Below are positions 1-7,305 of a stretch of 41,129 nucleotides of DNA, one piece after another. Source of the DNA: Paracoccus binzhouensis (lineage in GTDB: Bacteria; Pseudomonadota; Alphaproteobacteria; Rhodobacterales; Rhodobacteraceae). The notes under the pieces are model-generated. The model did not search any database and was not told where the DNA came from. It saw nothing but the letters and a program-made list of their open reading frames with translations. Within the stretch, counting starts at the first letter, position 1, and every line of letters begins with the position of its first letter. Both the position numbers and the translations under genes were made by a program. Location: NCBI RefSeq assembly GCF_016446475.1, contig NZ_JAEHFP010000024.1, positions 1-41,129 on the forward strand. The letters run 5' to 3'.

Positions 1-352
1 CGGCCGGGGCCTCGGCCAGCGCAAGCAGCGCCGCGGCCGCGACGACCAGGACAATCGCAAGGGCGGTCGGCAGCGCCGCCCCCGCCCGGCCCAGCGGCCG
101 GGCCAGGCGAGCGGTCGCCACCGCCCCGGCCAGGGCTAGCCCGCCCGCATAGGCCAGCTTCACCAGGAAGACCGGGCTTGCCATCATGGCCGCCCAGTCG
201 TGGCGCAGGCCCAGCAGGCCGGCCATCAGCACCGCCGCGCCAAGCAGCCCCAGGCCCAAGGCGGCCAGCAGCCGCCGCTCCAGCGCCAGGGCGGGCACCG
301 GCCGAAGGTCGCGGACCAGCCGGTCGATCAGCTCCTTGCCCGGATCGGTCAT
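1..352 (-). CDS. NrsF/DUF1109-family anti-sigma factor, partial (C-terminus off the left edge)
   Basis: About 117 N-terminal residues are visible; the gene continues past base 1. After a short charged cytoplasmic head (MTDPGKELIDRLVRDLRPV) come at least three hydrophobic segments, around residues 30-48, 60-80 and 92-115. This is the layout of NrsF/DUF1109 integral-membrane anti-sigma factors, which hold an ECF sigma factor at the inner membrane until stress releases it. The ATG overlaps the stop of the upstream sigma gene (TCATG on the plus strand, 349-352), so translation is probably coupled and the two products made in ratio. The family call rests on the head, the membrane pattern and the partner gene; the missing half prevents a full-length check. 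Confidence 0.8.
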   Translation of the reverse strand, partial: MTDPGKELIDRLVRDLRPVPALALERRLLAALGLGLLGAAVLMAGLLGLRHDWAAMMASPVFLVKLAYAGGLALAGAVATARLARPLGRAGAALPTALAIVLVVAAAALLALAEAPA

Positions 353-903
353 GTCTTGCCTCCGAACTGGTTGCGCAGGGCCAGGATCCCGCGATGCACG
401 ATCACCTTGACCGAGGCGACCGACAAGCCGGTCTCGGCCGAAGTCTCGGCGATGCTCTTGCCCTCGAGCCTGGTCTTGGCGATCACCGCGCGCGTCCGCT
501 CGGGCAGGCGCGACAGAAGCGCATCGACATCGAGCCGGGCACCGGCCAGGGCGGCGCCGTCCGCCGGATCGGCGAGCAACTCGGCGAAATCGTCCAGCGG
601 CACCTGCACGGCGCGCCGGGACCGGCGCAGGAAGTCGATCAGCTTGTGCCGGGCGATGGCATGGACCCAGGCCATGAAGGGAAAGGCCGGATCGAAGGTC
701 ATCCGGCGCGCGTGCAGGGCAAGCAGCGTCTCTTGCACCAGGTCCTCGGCATGGGCGGACAGGTCATCATGGAGCCTCCTTCTGAAATACGCCCGCAGCA
801 GCGGCGTCAGGGCCTCGAGCAGGCAGCGATAGGCCGCCCCGTCTCCGTCGAGAGAGGCCACCATCAGGCAATGCAGCTCATGTTCGCTCGGGCGCAGAAA
901 CAT
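349..903 (-). CDS. ECF RNA polymerase sigma factor, SigF-like
   Basis: 184 residues. Region 2 spans about residues 25-90 and includes the DLVQETLLALH helix and the PFMAWVHAIARHKLIDFLRR segment. Region 4 spans about 120-180, with LPERTRAVIAKTRLEGKSI followed by the helix-turn-helix TGLSVASVKVIVHRG. There is no region 1.1 or 3, as expected for the ECF class. The adjacent NrsF-type gene points to the Caulobacter SigF/NrsF group, which is linked to metal and oxidative stress. The chosen ATG at 903 has an AGGAG just upstream. However, the likely promoter (916-942) would start transcription only about 6 bases before this ATG. Translation may therefore be leaderless, or may start at the internal ATG at 864, which still leaves region 2 intact. 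Confidence 0.88.
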   Translation of the reverse strand: MFLRPSEHELHCLMVASLDGDGAAYRCLLEALTPLLRAYFRRRLHDDLSAHAEDLVQETLLALHARRMTFDPAFPFMAWVHAIARHKLIDFLRRSRRAVQVPLDDFAELLADPADGAALAGARLDVDALLSRLPERTRAVIAKTRLEGKSIAETSAETGLSVASVKVIVHRGILALRNQFGGKT

Positions 904-915
904 ATCTCCTGCAAG

Positions 916-942
916 TTCGCGGCTCGGGGGCGAAAGGTTACA
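916..942 (-). promoter_or_regulatory. ECF promoter driving the sigma/anti-sigma pair
   Basis: On the minus strand, TGTAACC (942-936) and CGAA (919-916) are separated by exactly 16 bases. The same two blocks with the same spacing occur on the plus strand at 996-1022. The blocks fit what I recall of SigF-type promoters in Caulobacter, so autoregulation is likely. The -10 block lies only 12 bases from the annotated sigma ATG. Confidence 0.72.
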
Positions 943-995
943 GCATCCGGGCGGAAAAAAATCCGGAAGCGGCGCTTTCACGAGGGCGTGAGCAC

Positions 996-1022
996 TGTAA
1001 CCCGGACCGGCGGCGCAGCGAA
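996..1022 (+). promoter_or_regulatory. ECF promoter driving the repeat protein, cytochrome b and molybdoenzyme genes
   Basis: TGTAACC (996-1002), 16 bases, then CGAA (1019-1022). It is identical in blocks and spacing to the divergent site at 916-942. A start near 1028 would give a leader of about 50 bases carrying the GGAG ribosome binding site before the ATG at 1080. Confidence 0.72.
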
Positions 1023-1079
1023 GACCTCCTTGCAGGCCGCGGGACATGCCCCGGCCGCTTTCAGCATTGGAGTAAACAG

Positions 1080-1406
1080 ATGTTCGCCAAGACCACAGCT
1101 TTCGCCGCCCTCCTCGTCGCCTCGCTGGGCGCGGCCCATGCCGACGACGCCAAGAAGCCGATGGACGCCATGGCCGCGGACCAGATGTCCAGCGACGCCA
1201 TGGGCAAGGGCGACTGCGCAGAGGGCACCGGCACCGACGCCATGGCCACGGATTGCATGGAGGCCGACAAGATGGACGCCGACAAGATGGGCACGGATGC
1301 CATGGCCACCGACCAGATGGGCGCGGATCAGGGCTCGGCGATGGAAACCGACGCGATGGGGACCGACGCGATGGAAACCGACGGCGCCATGCCGAAATCG
1401 CAATGA
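1080..1406 (+). CDS. Exported Met/Asp-rich pentapeptide-repeat protein (MXKDX-like)
   Basis: 108 residues. A Sec signal peptide (MFAKTTAFAALLVASLGAAHA, cleavage after about residue 21) precedes a mature part built almost wholly from five-residue-like units with Asp-Ala-Met, Asp-Lys-Met or Asp-Gln-Met cores. Two Cys and a high Asp/Glu load are present, with no predicted fold. The pattern resembles the 'pentapeptide MXKDX repeat' proteins, whose function is unknown. Met and acidic side chains suggest metal binding or sacrificial oxidation in the periplasm, but that is inference. GGAGT lies 6 bases before the ATG. It is the first gene downstream of the 996-1022 promoter, with the cytochrome b gene 64 bases on. 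The Met-oxidation idea fits the neighbouring periplasmic molybdoenzyme, though no direct link is shown. Confidence 0.75.
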   Translation: MFAKTTAFAALLVASLGAAHADDAKKPMDAMAADQMSSDAMGKGDCAEGTGTDAMATDCMEADKMDADKMGTDAMATDQMGADQGSAMETDAMGTDAMETDGAMPKSQ

Positions 1407-1470
1407 CGGCCACCGGCCCCTTTCGGCAGTCCCGGAAGGGGCCGGCCCCAGCCAGCCGGAGAACCGTCCC

Positions 1471-2337
1471 ATGCCGCTGACCGGATCCCTGTCCCCCGCC
1501 CCCCGCCAGCCGGGCCCGCTGGTGCGCCGCCATGCCCTGTGGACCCGGGCGACGCATTGGTCCTGGGCCTTGTGCATCGCCTTCCTGGTCCCGTCCGGCC
1601 TGCAGATCTTCAACGCGCATCCGGTGCTCTACTGGGGGCAGGAAAGCGGGTTCGGCTACGACAATGCCGTGCTGCGCATCATGGCGGTCGAGACGCCCGC
1701 CGGCCTGCGCGGCCGGACCGAGATCCTGGGCCATGGCTTCGACACCACCGGCCTCCTGGGCCTGAGCGGCCCGGCCGAACGCCCGCAATCGCGCGGCTTT
1801 CCGGCGTGGAGCACGCTGCCCTCCTATCGGGATCTGGGCACCGGGCGGGTCATCCATTTCTTCTTCGCCTGGCTGCTGGCCGCCACGCTGGCGCTGTGGT
1901 TCCTGGGCAGCCTGCTGAACGGGCACCTGCGCAGGGACATCCTGCCGCGACCGCGCGACCTGCGGGCGCTTCCCGCCGACATCGCCAGCCATGCCCGGCT
2001 GCGCTTCCACCGGGCCGCGGAATACGGCGCGCTGCAGAAGCTCAGCTACGGCGCGGTGCTGGGGATCGTCCTGCCGGTGATCGTGCTGACCGGCCTGACC
2101 ATGAGCCCGACGATGAACGCCGCCTGGCCCTGGCTTCTGGATCTGTTCGGCGGTCGGCAGAGCGCGCGGACCCTGCATTTCGTCGCGGCCTTCCTGCTGC
2201 TGGCCTTCCTGGCCGTGCATCTGCTGATGGTGCTGCTGGCCGGTCCGCTGAACGAGCTGCGCGCGATGATCACCGGCTGGTATCGCACCGATCCGCCCGC
2301 CCCCGCCGCGATGAAGGGCCGCGACCATGACCGCTGA
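1471..2337 (+). CDS. Cytochrome b561/b6-type membrane electron carrier
   Basis: 288 residues of the bacterial di-haem cytochrome b family (Ni,Fe-hydrogenase/formate dehydrogenase b-subunit type). The first helix carries His29 (ATHWSWALCIAFLVPSG). A further His begins the RVIHFFFAWLLAA helix, and the last helix pair contains LHFVAAFLLLAFLAVH with two more candidate haem ligands. A roughly 75-residue loop separates helices 1 and 2. The gene overlaps the next one by 11 bases. Pairing with a Tat-exported sulfite-oxidase-fold enzyme suggests this protein passes quinol electrons to, or from, that enzyme across the inner membrane. The chosen ATG has GGAG about 9 bases upstream; the open frame extends further 5' but with non-coding-like composition. 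Confidence 0.85.
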   Translation: MPLTGSLSPAPRQPGPLVRRHALWTRATHWSWALCIAFLVPSGLQIFNAHPVLYWGQESGFGYDNAVLRIMAVETPAGLRGRTEILGHGFDTTGLLGLSGPAERPQSRGFPAWSTLPSYRDLGTGRVIHFFFAWLLAATLALWFLGSLLNGHLRRDILPRPRDLRALPADIASHARLRFHRAAEYGALQKLSYGAVLGIVLPVIVLTGLTMSPTMNAAWPWLLDLFGGRQSARTLHFVAAFLLLAFLAVHLLMVLLAGPLNELRAMITGWYRTDPPAPAAMKGRDHDR

Positions 2338-3115
2338 ACGGGATCTCTCGCGCCGCCGCCTGCTGGGACTGGGCGCGGCCGGCCTGTCGAGCCTGACGCT
2401 GTCCGGTTGCGGGCGCCTCGATTTCCTGGCCGACGAGGGCGCGGCGAGGAACCTGATGGCCCGCGCCAACGGCCTGACCTATCGCATCCAGCGGGCGCTG
2501 GCCGGCAACGCCCTGGCCCCGGAATATGCCGAGACCGAAATCCGGCAGGGCCAGCGGCCGAACGGCTCGCGCGACCCGGATTCGCCCGCCTATCTGGCGC
2601 TGAAGGCGAAGGGCTTCGCCGATTACCGGCTGGTCGTCGACGGGCTGGTGCAGCGGCCGCGCGCCTTCTCTCTGGCCGAGCTGCACAACATGCCGTCGCG
2701 CACCCAGATCACCCGCCACGATTGCGTCGAGGGCTGGAGCTGCATTGCCAAATGGACCGGCACGCCGCTGTCGCATCTGCTGGATCAGGTCCAGGTCTTG
2801 CCCGCCGCGCGTTTCGTGGTGTTCCACTGCTTCGACGATCTGGGCAATACGCGCAGCGGCCCGGCCCTCTATTACGAATCCTGCGACATGATCGACGCCC
2901 GCCACCCGCAGACCATCGCCGCCTATGGGCTGAACGGCCGGGCGCTGCCGGTGGCGAACGGAGCGCCGCTGCGGATCCGGGTCGAACGCGCCCTGGGCTA
3001 CAAGCAGGCGAAATACGTGCATCGGATCGAACTGGTGGACAGTTTCGCGCGCCTGTGGGGCGGCAAGGGCGGCTATTGGGAAGACCGCGGCTATGACTGG
3101 TTCGCGGGCATATGA
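2327..3115 (+). CDS. Tat-exported molybdopterin-dependent oxidoreductase, sulfite-oxidase fold
   Basis: 262 residues. The N-terminus has a twin-arginine signal (RRRLLGLGAAG) ending in a lipobox-like LSGC at residues 25-28, so it may be a periplasmic lipoprotein. The single domain is the oxidoreductase molybdopterin-binding fold. Cys133 in RHDCVEGWSC is the expected molybdenum ligand of the sulfite oxidase/YedY superfamily, followed by FHCFDD and the C-terminal YKQAKYVHRIELVD stretch. It lacks the second (dimerisation) domain of true sulfite oxidases, which places it with YedY/MsrP-like enzymes. Those reduce substrates such as methionine sulfoxide; the substrate here is unknown. It overlaps the cytochrome b gene by 11 bases, so the two are probably co-translated partners. 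Confidence 0.85.
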   Translation: MTAERDLSRRRLLGLGAAGLSSLTLSGCGRLDFLADEGAARNLMARANGLTYRIQRALAGNALAPEYAETEIRQGQRPNGSRDPDSPAYLALKAKGFADYRLVVDGLVQRPRAFSLAELHNMPSRTQITRHDCVEGWSCIAKWTGTPLSHLLDQVQVLPAARFVVFHCFDDLGNTRSGPALYYESCDMIDARHPQTIAAYGLNGRALPVANGAPLRIRVERALGYKQAKYVHRIELVDSFARLWGGKGGYWEDRGYDWFAGI

Positions 3116-3331
3116 CGGGCGGGCCTGCCGCGGCGCTGGCAGCCCTTCGGGCGAGCCGGACCGCGTTCATCCCCGAAACATCCGCCCCGGTGCCGATCCA
3201 GCCATGGATCGCGCGCCAAACGGACTGATTGCCCGCTGCCCTGGCGCCGGACAATCTGGTCCGATCCCGTGACAACCCCATCAGGGTCCCATGATCCTAG
3301 CCATCGACGCACCCGGGAAGATGGTGATGGT

Positions 3332-3357
3332 GGCGCTGGAATACATCTTCCAGCGCC
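3332..3357. repeat. Perfect 10-bp inverted repeat (hairpin)
   Basis: GGCGCTGGAA (3332-3341) and TTCCAGCGCC (3348-3357) flank a 6-base loop. No T-run follows on either strand, so a classical intrinsic terminator is not supported. It may be a protein-binding dyad, or a structural element ending transcription from the molybdoenzyme operon. Confidence 0.6.
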
Positions 3358-3560
3358 TGTCCTTCGCGTGTCGCGCCGTGGGGTGATGTGCCTGAACCGA
3401 TGCGGACAAGGGTTCGTGCAGGCATTCGCCAGCGTCTTCCTGGGACCGATGACCGGGATCAGCCACCACTGGCACGGCAGGACCGCCGCCGCCCCGCATG
3501 GCGGGGAGCCCCTGATCCGAAACGGCGATCCCGGGCCGGGGGGACAGACATGCGCTCCAT

Positions 3561-3581
3561 AATATATCTCAATAACATATT
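3561..3581. promoter_or_regulatory. LysR-type T-N11-A box upstream of the importer operon
   Basis: AATAT, 11 bases, then ATATT: a perfect interrupted dyad with the T-N11-A core of LysR-family sites, in otherwise GC-rich DNA. It lies 157 bases before the binding-protein ATG. The likely protein is the LysR regulator at 9540-10490. A related ATAT-N11-ATAT dyad precedes the sulfatase operon. Confidence 0.55.
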
Positions 3582-3737
3582 TTGCCGCACCCATGCGATG
3601 ATATGCCCGCCCGCCCCGCGATAGACTGGCCGGCATCAGGGAAAGCCGCCCGGCGACGGGGCGCGCTTGCCGCAGCGGGCCGGCCAAGGGAGGGGCGGAC
3701 CCGCAACGGAATGCGGCGGATCATGGGAGGACAGGCA

Positions 3738-5003
3738 ATGCTCAACAGACGGACCTTCATCGCCTCGGGCGCGGCGCTGGCCGGGCTGGGGCTGGCGCGG
3801 CCGGCGCTGGCACAAGGCAAGGCGATCAGGATCGGCTATGTCAGCCCGCAGACCGGGCCGCTTTCGGCCTTCTCGGCCGCGGACGATTTCATGGTCCGGC
3901 AGTTCCTGGCCGCCGCGCCGGGACTCGGCATCAAGGCCGAGGTGATCGTCAAGGACAGCCAGTCCAACCCCAACCGCGCCGCCGAGGTGGCGCGCGAACT
4001 GATCAGCCGCGACGAGGTGAACCTGATCCTCGTCGCCTCGACCCCCGAGACCACGAACCCGGTCTGCAGCGTGGCGGAATCCGAGGAGATCCCGGTGATC
4101 TCGACCGTGGCGCCGTGGCAGCCCTGGTTCATCGGCCAGCAGGGCAATCCGGCCGAGCCGGAAAGCTGGCAGGAGTTCGACTATGTCTATCACTTCTTCT
4201 GGGGGCTCGAGGACAATGTCCGGGTCTTCATGAACATGTGGGAGGCCGTGCAGACCAACAGATCGGTCGGCGCGCTCTGGCCGAACGACAGCGACGGCAA
4301 TGCCTGGGCCTCGGACGTGGGCATGCCGCCGGCGCTGGCCGAGGCCGGCTATCGGCTGACCGATCCCGGCCGCTACCAGAACCTGACCGACGATTTCAGC
4401 GCCCAGATCAGCGCCTTCAAACAGGCGCAGGCCGAGATCCTGGTCGGCATCCCGATCCCGCCGGATTTCACCACCTTCTGGACCCAGGCCCGGCAGCAGG
4501 GCTACCGGCCCAAGCTGGTCTCGGTCGCCAAGGCGCTGCTGTTTCCCGAAAGCGTCGCCGCGCTTGGCGAGCTGGGCGACAACCTGACCGCCGAAGTCTG
4601 GTGGTCGCCGCAGCACCCGTTCCGCTCGTCCCTGACCGGGCAGAGCGCGGGCGAGCTGGCCGCCGATTTCGAAACCGCGGCCAAGCGGCAATGGACCCAG
4701 CCCGCCGGCTTCGTCCATGCCCTGTTCGAGGTCGCCGCCGACGCCATCCGCCGCACCGACGACCCGACCGATGGCGATGCGCTGGCCGAGGCCATCGCCG
4801 CCACCGACCTGCAGACCGTGGTCGGCCGCGTCGCCTGGGGACAGGAGAACGTGCCCGAATTCGCCCGCAGGAACGTCGCCAAAACACCGCTGGTCGGTGG
4901 GCAATGGCGCCGCAAGGAGGACGGCAGCTTCGACCTGGTGATCGTCGAGAACGCGCTGGCGCCCGAGATCCCGCTGGGCGACAGCATCCGGACGCTGGCG
5001 TGA
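3738..5003 (+). CDS. ABC transporter substrate-binding protein, HAAT/LivK-like (type 1 periplasmic binding fold)
   Basis: 421 residues. A Tat-like signal (NRRTFIASGAALAGLGLARPALA, cleavage near residue 26) is followed by a Peripla_BP_6 domain starting IRIGYVSPQTGPLSAF. That start is typical of branched-chain-amino-acid-type receptors, many of which bind aromatic acids or amides rather than amino acids. It is longer than LivJ/LivK (about 365), in line with the aromatic-compound subgroup. The ATG at 3738 is preceded by GGGAGGACAGGCA. The stop overlaps the ATPase start by one base. Lying in one run with a hydroxyquinol dioxygenase, it probably captures the aromatic growth substrate. The ligand itself cannot be read from sequence. 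Confidence 0.87.
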   Translation: MLNRRTFIASGAALAGLGLARPALAQGKAIRIGYVSPQTGPLSAFSAADDFMVRQFLAAAPGLGIKAEVIVKDSQSNPNRAAEVARELISRDEVNLILVASTPETTNPVCSVAESEEIPVISTVAPWQPWFIGQQGNPAEPESWQEFDYVYHFFWGLEDNVRVFMNMWEAVQTNRSVGALWPNDSDGNAWASDVGMPPALAEAGYRLTDPGRYQNLTDDFSAQISAFKQAQAEILVGIPIPPDFTTFWTQARQQGYRPKLVSVAKALLFPESVAALGELGDNLTAEVWWSPQHPFRSSLTGQSAGELAADFETAAKRQWTQPAGFVHALFEVAADAIRRTDDPTDGDALAEAIAATDLQTVVGRVAWGQENVPEFARRNVAKTPLVGGQWRRKEDGSFDLVIVENALAPEIPLGDSIRTLA

Positions 5004-5722
5004 TGGCGCTGCTTTCGCTGCAATCCGTGTCGAAAAGCTTCGGCGCGCTGAAGGTCACCGACGATGTCAGCTTCGATCTGCAACCGGGCGAGGCACTTGG
5101 CATCATCGGCCCGAACGGCGCCGGGAAATCGACGCTGTTCAACCTGATCACCGGCAACCTGCGGCCGGATTCCGGGCAGATCCTGCTGGACGGGCGCGAT
5201 GTCAGCGCCGATTCGGTCATGGCGCGCTGCGCGGCGGGCATCGGCCGCTCGTTCCAGATCCCGCAGCCCTTCGGCCACCTTTCGGTTTATGAAAACCTGC
5301 TGGTCGCGGCGCGCTTCGGCGGCGGGCTGGCAGCGGCCGAGGCGCCGGAATTCTGCATGGACATCCTGCGCCGCACCGGGCTGGCCGGTGCCGCCGACAA
5401 TCCCGCGGGCGGGTTGCCGCTGCTCAGCCGCAAGCGGCTGGAGCTGGCCCGCGCCATGGCGACGCGACCGCGGGTGCTGCTGCTCGACGAGATCGCCGGC
5501 GGGCTGACCGATGCCGAATGTGTCGAACTGGTCGCCACCATCCGCGCCATCCATGCCGAGGGCACCGCCATCGTCTGGATCGAGCATGTGCTGCATGCGC
5601 TGAACAGCGTGGTCGGCCGGCTGATCGTGCTGAATTTCGGCCGGCTGCTGATGGTCGGCGACGTCAGGACGGTGATGAACTCGGCCGAGGTGCGCGAGAT
5701 CTACCTGGGGGCCGAGGTATGA
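5003..5722 (+). CDS. ABC transporter ATP-binding protein, LivG-like
   Basis: 239 residues. Walker A GPNGAGKST is at about 36-44, the Q-loop region follows IGRSFQIPQPF, and Walker B LLLDEIAGGL is near 160. The C-loop is degenerate: instead of LSxGQ it reads LPLLSRKRLELARA. I recall this variant in other HAAT ATPases next to aromatic-degradation genes, so it is probably functional. The LivG type is shown by the longer insert around IPQPFGHLSVYENL. The start codon shares a base with the receptor's stop, and the stop overlaps the next ATPase (ATGA), so the operon is translationally coupled. It energises import through the two permeases downstream. Confidence 0.9.
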   Translation: MALLSLQSVSKSFGALKVTDDVSFDLQPGEALGIIGPNGAGKSTLFNLITGNLRPDSGQILLDGRDVSADSVMARCAAGIGRSFQIPQPFGHLSVYENLLVAARFGGGLAAAEAPEFCMDILRRTGLAGAADNPAGGLPLLSRKRLELARAMATRPRVLLLDEIAGGLTDAECVELVATIRAIHAEGTAIVWIEHVLHALNSVVGRLIVLNFGRLLMVGDVRTVMNSAEVREIYLGAEV

Positions 5723-6432
5723 GCGAACCCATCCTGTCGGTTTCCGGCCTGACCGCGCATTACGGCGATTTCCAGGCGCTGTTCGGCGTCGACGTGGCGC
5801 TGCAGCAGGGCGAGGTCGTGGCCATCATCGGCGCCAACGGCGCCGGCAAGACCACCCTGATGCGGGCGATCACCGGCGTCGCCCGCGTCAGCGCCGGCCG
5901 CATCCGGCTGGACGGGTGCGACATCACCGGCACCCCGGCGCCCGACATCCTGATGGCCGGCATCGCCATGGTGCCCGAGGGGCGGCGGCTCTTCCCCTCG
6001 CTCAGCGTCGAGGAGAACCTGCTGATCGGCGCCCATGCGCGCCGCACCAGGGGGCACTGGAACCTGGAAAGCGTCTATCGCCTGTTTCCCATCCTGCGCG
6101 AGCGCCGCGACCATCCCGGCACGGCGCTGTCGGGGGGCCAGCAGCAGATGGTCGCCATCGGCCGGGCGCTGATGTCCAATCCGCGCGTGCTGCTGTGCGA
6201 CGAGCTCAGCCTCGGCCTCGCCCCGGTGGTGATCCGCGAGATCTATGCCGCCTTCCCCGAGATCCACGCCAGCGGCGCCTCGATCGTGGTGATCGAGCAG
6301 GATGTGGGCCAGGCGCTAAAGGTGGCCGATCACGTGCATTGCATGATGGAGGGCCGCATCACCCTGTCCGGCCGGGCGGGCGAGCTGTCGCGCGACGCCA
6401 TCCACGACGCCTATTTCGGAGCGACCCACTGA
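5719..6432 (+). CDS. ABC transporter ATP-binding protein, LivF-like
   Basis: 237 residues. Walker A GANGAGKTT is at 38-46, a canonical signature LSGGQQQMVAIGRAL follows, and Walker B reads VLLCDELSLGLAP with Cys before Asp. MVPEGRRLFPSLSVEENL is typical of LivF. It pairs with the LivG-like ATPase as the second, non-identical nucleotide-binding subunit of the importer. Both ends overlap their neighbours (4 bases with livG-like, 1 base with livH-like), showing a single transcript and coupled translation. Confidence 0.9.
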   Translation: MSEPILSVSGLTAHYGDFQALFGVDVALQQGEVVAIIGANGAGKTTLMRAITGVARVSAGRIRLDGCDITGTPAPDILMAGIAMVPEGRRLFPSLSVEENLLIGAHARRTRGHWNLESVYRLFPILRERRDHPGTALSGGQQQMVAIGRALMSNPRVLLCDELSLGLAPVVIREIYAAFPEIHASGASIVVIEQDVGQALKVADHVHCMMEGRITLSGRAGELSRDAIHDAYFGATH

Positions 6433-7295
6433 TGTTTTCGCTGGATACGATCCTGCAGGGCCTGCTGCTGGGCGGCCTCTATGCGCTTTTCGCCGCCGGG
6501 TTGAGCCTGGTCTTCGGCATCATGCGGCTGGTGAACCTGGCGCATGGCGACCTGATCGTGCTGGGCGCCTATCTGATCCTCGGCCTGGGCACGGTGACAG
6601 GCCTGAACCCCTTTGCCGCGGCGCTGATCGCCATGCCGCTGATGTTCGCGCTGGGATGGCTCTTGCAGACCCGGCTGCTGAACCGGGTGCTGGGCGAGGA
6701 CATCCTGCCGCCGCTGCTGGTCACTTTCGGGCTGTCGGTCGTGATCCAGAACGGGCTGCTTGCTGCCTTCACCGCCGACAGCCGCAAGCTGGCGGCGGGG
6801 CCGGTCGAATCCGCCTCGGTCGCGGTCGGGCCGGTGCATATGGGCGTCATGCCGGTGATGACGCTGGCCACGGCGGTCGCGGTCATCCTGGCGCTGAACC
6901 TGCTGTTCTACCGCACCGCGCTGGGACGCGCCTTTCGCGCCACCTCGGACGATGCGGTGACGGCGCAGCTGATGGGCATCCGGCCGCAGCGCATCTTCGC
7001 CATGGCCACCGGCATCGCCCTGGTCGTCGCCGCCATCGCCGCGCTCTACCTGGGCACGCGGGCGAATTTCGACCCGTCCATCGGGCCGGCGCGGTTGCTC
7101 TATGCCTTCGAGGCGGTGATCATCGGCGGCCTGGGCAGCCTCTGGGGAACGCTGGCCGGAGGCGTGGTGATCGGCCTTGCCCAGACTATGGGCGCGGCGG
7201 TCAACCCGGAATGGCAGATCCTGGCCGGGCACGTCGCCTTCGTGCTGATCCTGATGGTCCGCCCGCGCGGGCTGTTCCCCCGAGCCATCGACTGA
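6432..7295 (+). CDS. ABC transporter permease, LivH-like
   Basis: 287 residues with about eight hydrophobic segments. The LivH hallmark GLSLVFGIMRLVNLAHGDLIVLGAY lies near residues 22-46; a second conserved block, FRATSDDAVTAQLMGI, lies in the cytoplasmic coupling loop, and FEAVIIGGLGSLWGTLAGG lies near the end. It forms the translocation channel with the LivM-like subunit. The ATG overlaps the LivF-like stop by one base. Confidence 0.9.
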   Translation: MFSLDTILQGLLLGGLYALFAAGLSLVFGIMRLVNLAHGDLIVLGAYLILGLGTVTGLNPFAAALIAMPLMFALGWLLQTRLLNRVLGEDILPPLLVTFGLSVVIQNGLLAAFTADSRKLAAGPVESASVAVGPVHMGVMPVMTLATAVAVILALNLLFYRTALGRAFRATSDDAVTAQLMGIRPQRIFAMATGIALVVAAIAALYLGTRANFDPSIGPARLLYAFEAVIIGGLGSLWGTLAGGVVIGLAQTMGAAVNPEWQILAGHVAFVLILMVRPRGLFPRAID

Positions 7296-7305
7296 AAAGG
7301 GCGCG

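Larger units (their letters stand above)
3116..3737. other. Long intergenic region between the stress module and the catabolic island
   Basis: 622 bases without a convincing gene. It contains a perfect 10-bp inverted repeat at 3332-3357, a 31-codon ATG frame at 3291-3386 that reads through that repeat, an AT-rich LysR-type box at 3561-3581, and then the leader of the binding-protein gene. Longer open frames on either strand here (for example 3269-3562 on the plus strand) have Arg/Pro/Gly-rich translations with no recognisable domain and look like GC-driven noise. Confidence 0.6.

Noticed and set aside
1080..1406. CRISPR-like or tandem DNA repeat
   Set aside because: The periodicity is in a protein-coding Asp-x-Met pattern with a signal peptide, and the DNA units are not identical.
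178..1470. Long plus-strand open frame preceding the cytochrome b start, in the same frame
   Set aside because: It runs antisense to the sigma and anti-sigma genes and through the repeat-protein gene; the translation is Arg/Pro/Gly-rich with no domain. Only the part from 1471 is a gene.
904..2469. Long minus-strand frame continuous with the sigma gene upstream of its ATG
   Set aside because: It lies antisense to the cytochrome b gene and the sigma domains start only near 903; high GC leaves stops rare in shadow frames.
3269..3562. 97-codon plus-strand frame in the long intergenic region
   Set aside because: No ribosome binding site, no domain, composition like random GC-rich frames, and it ends on the LysR box.
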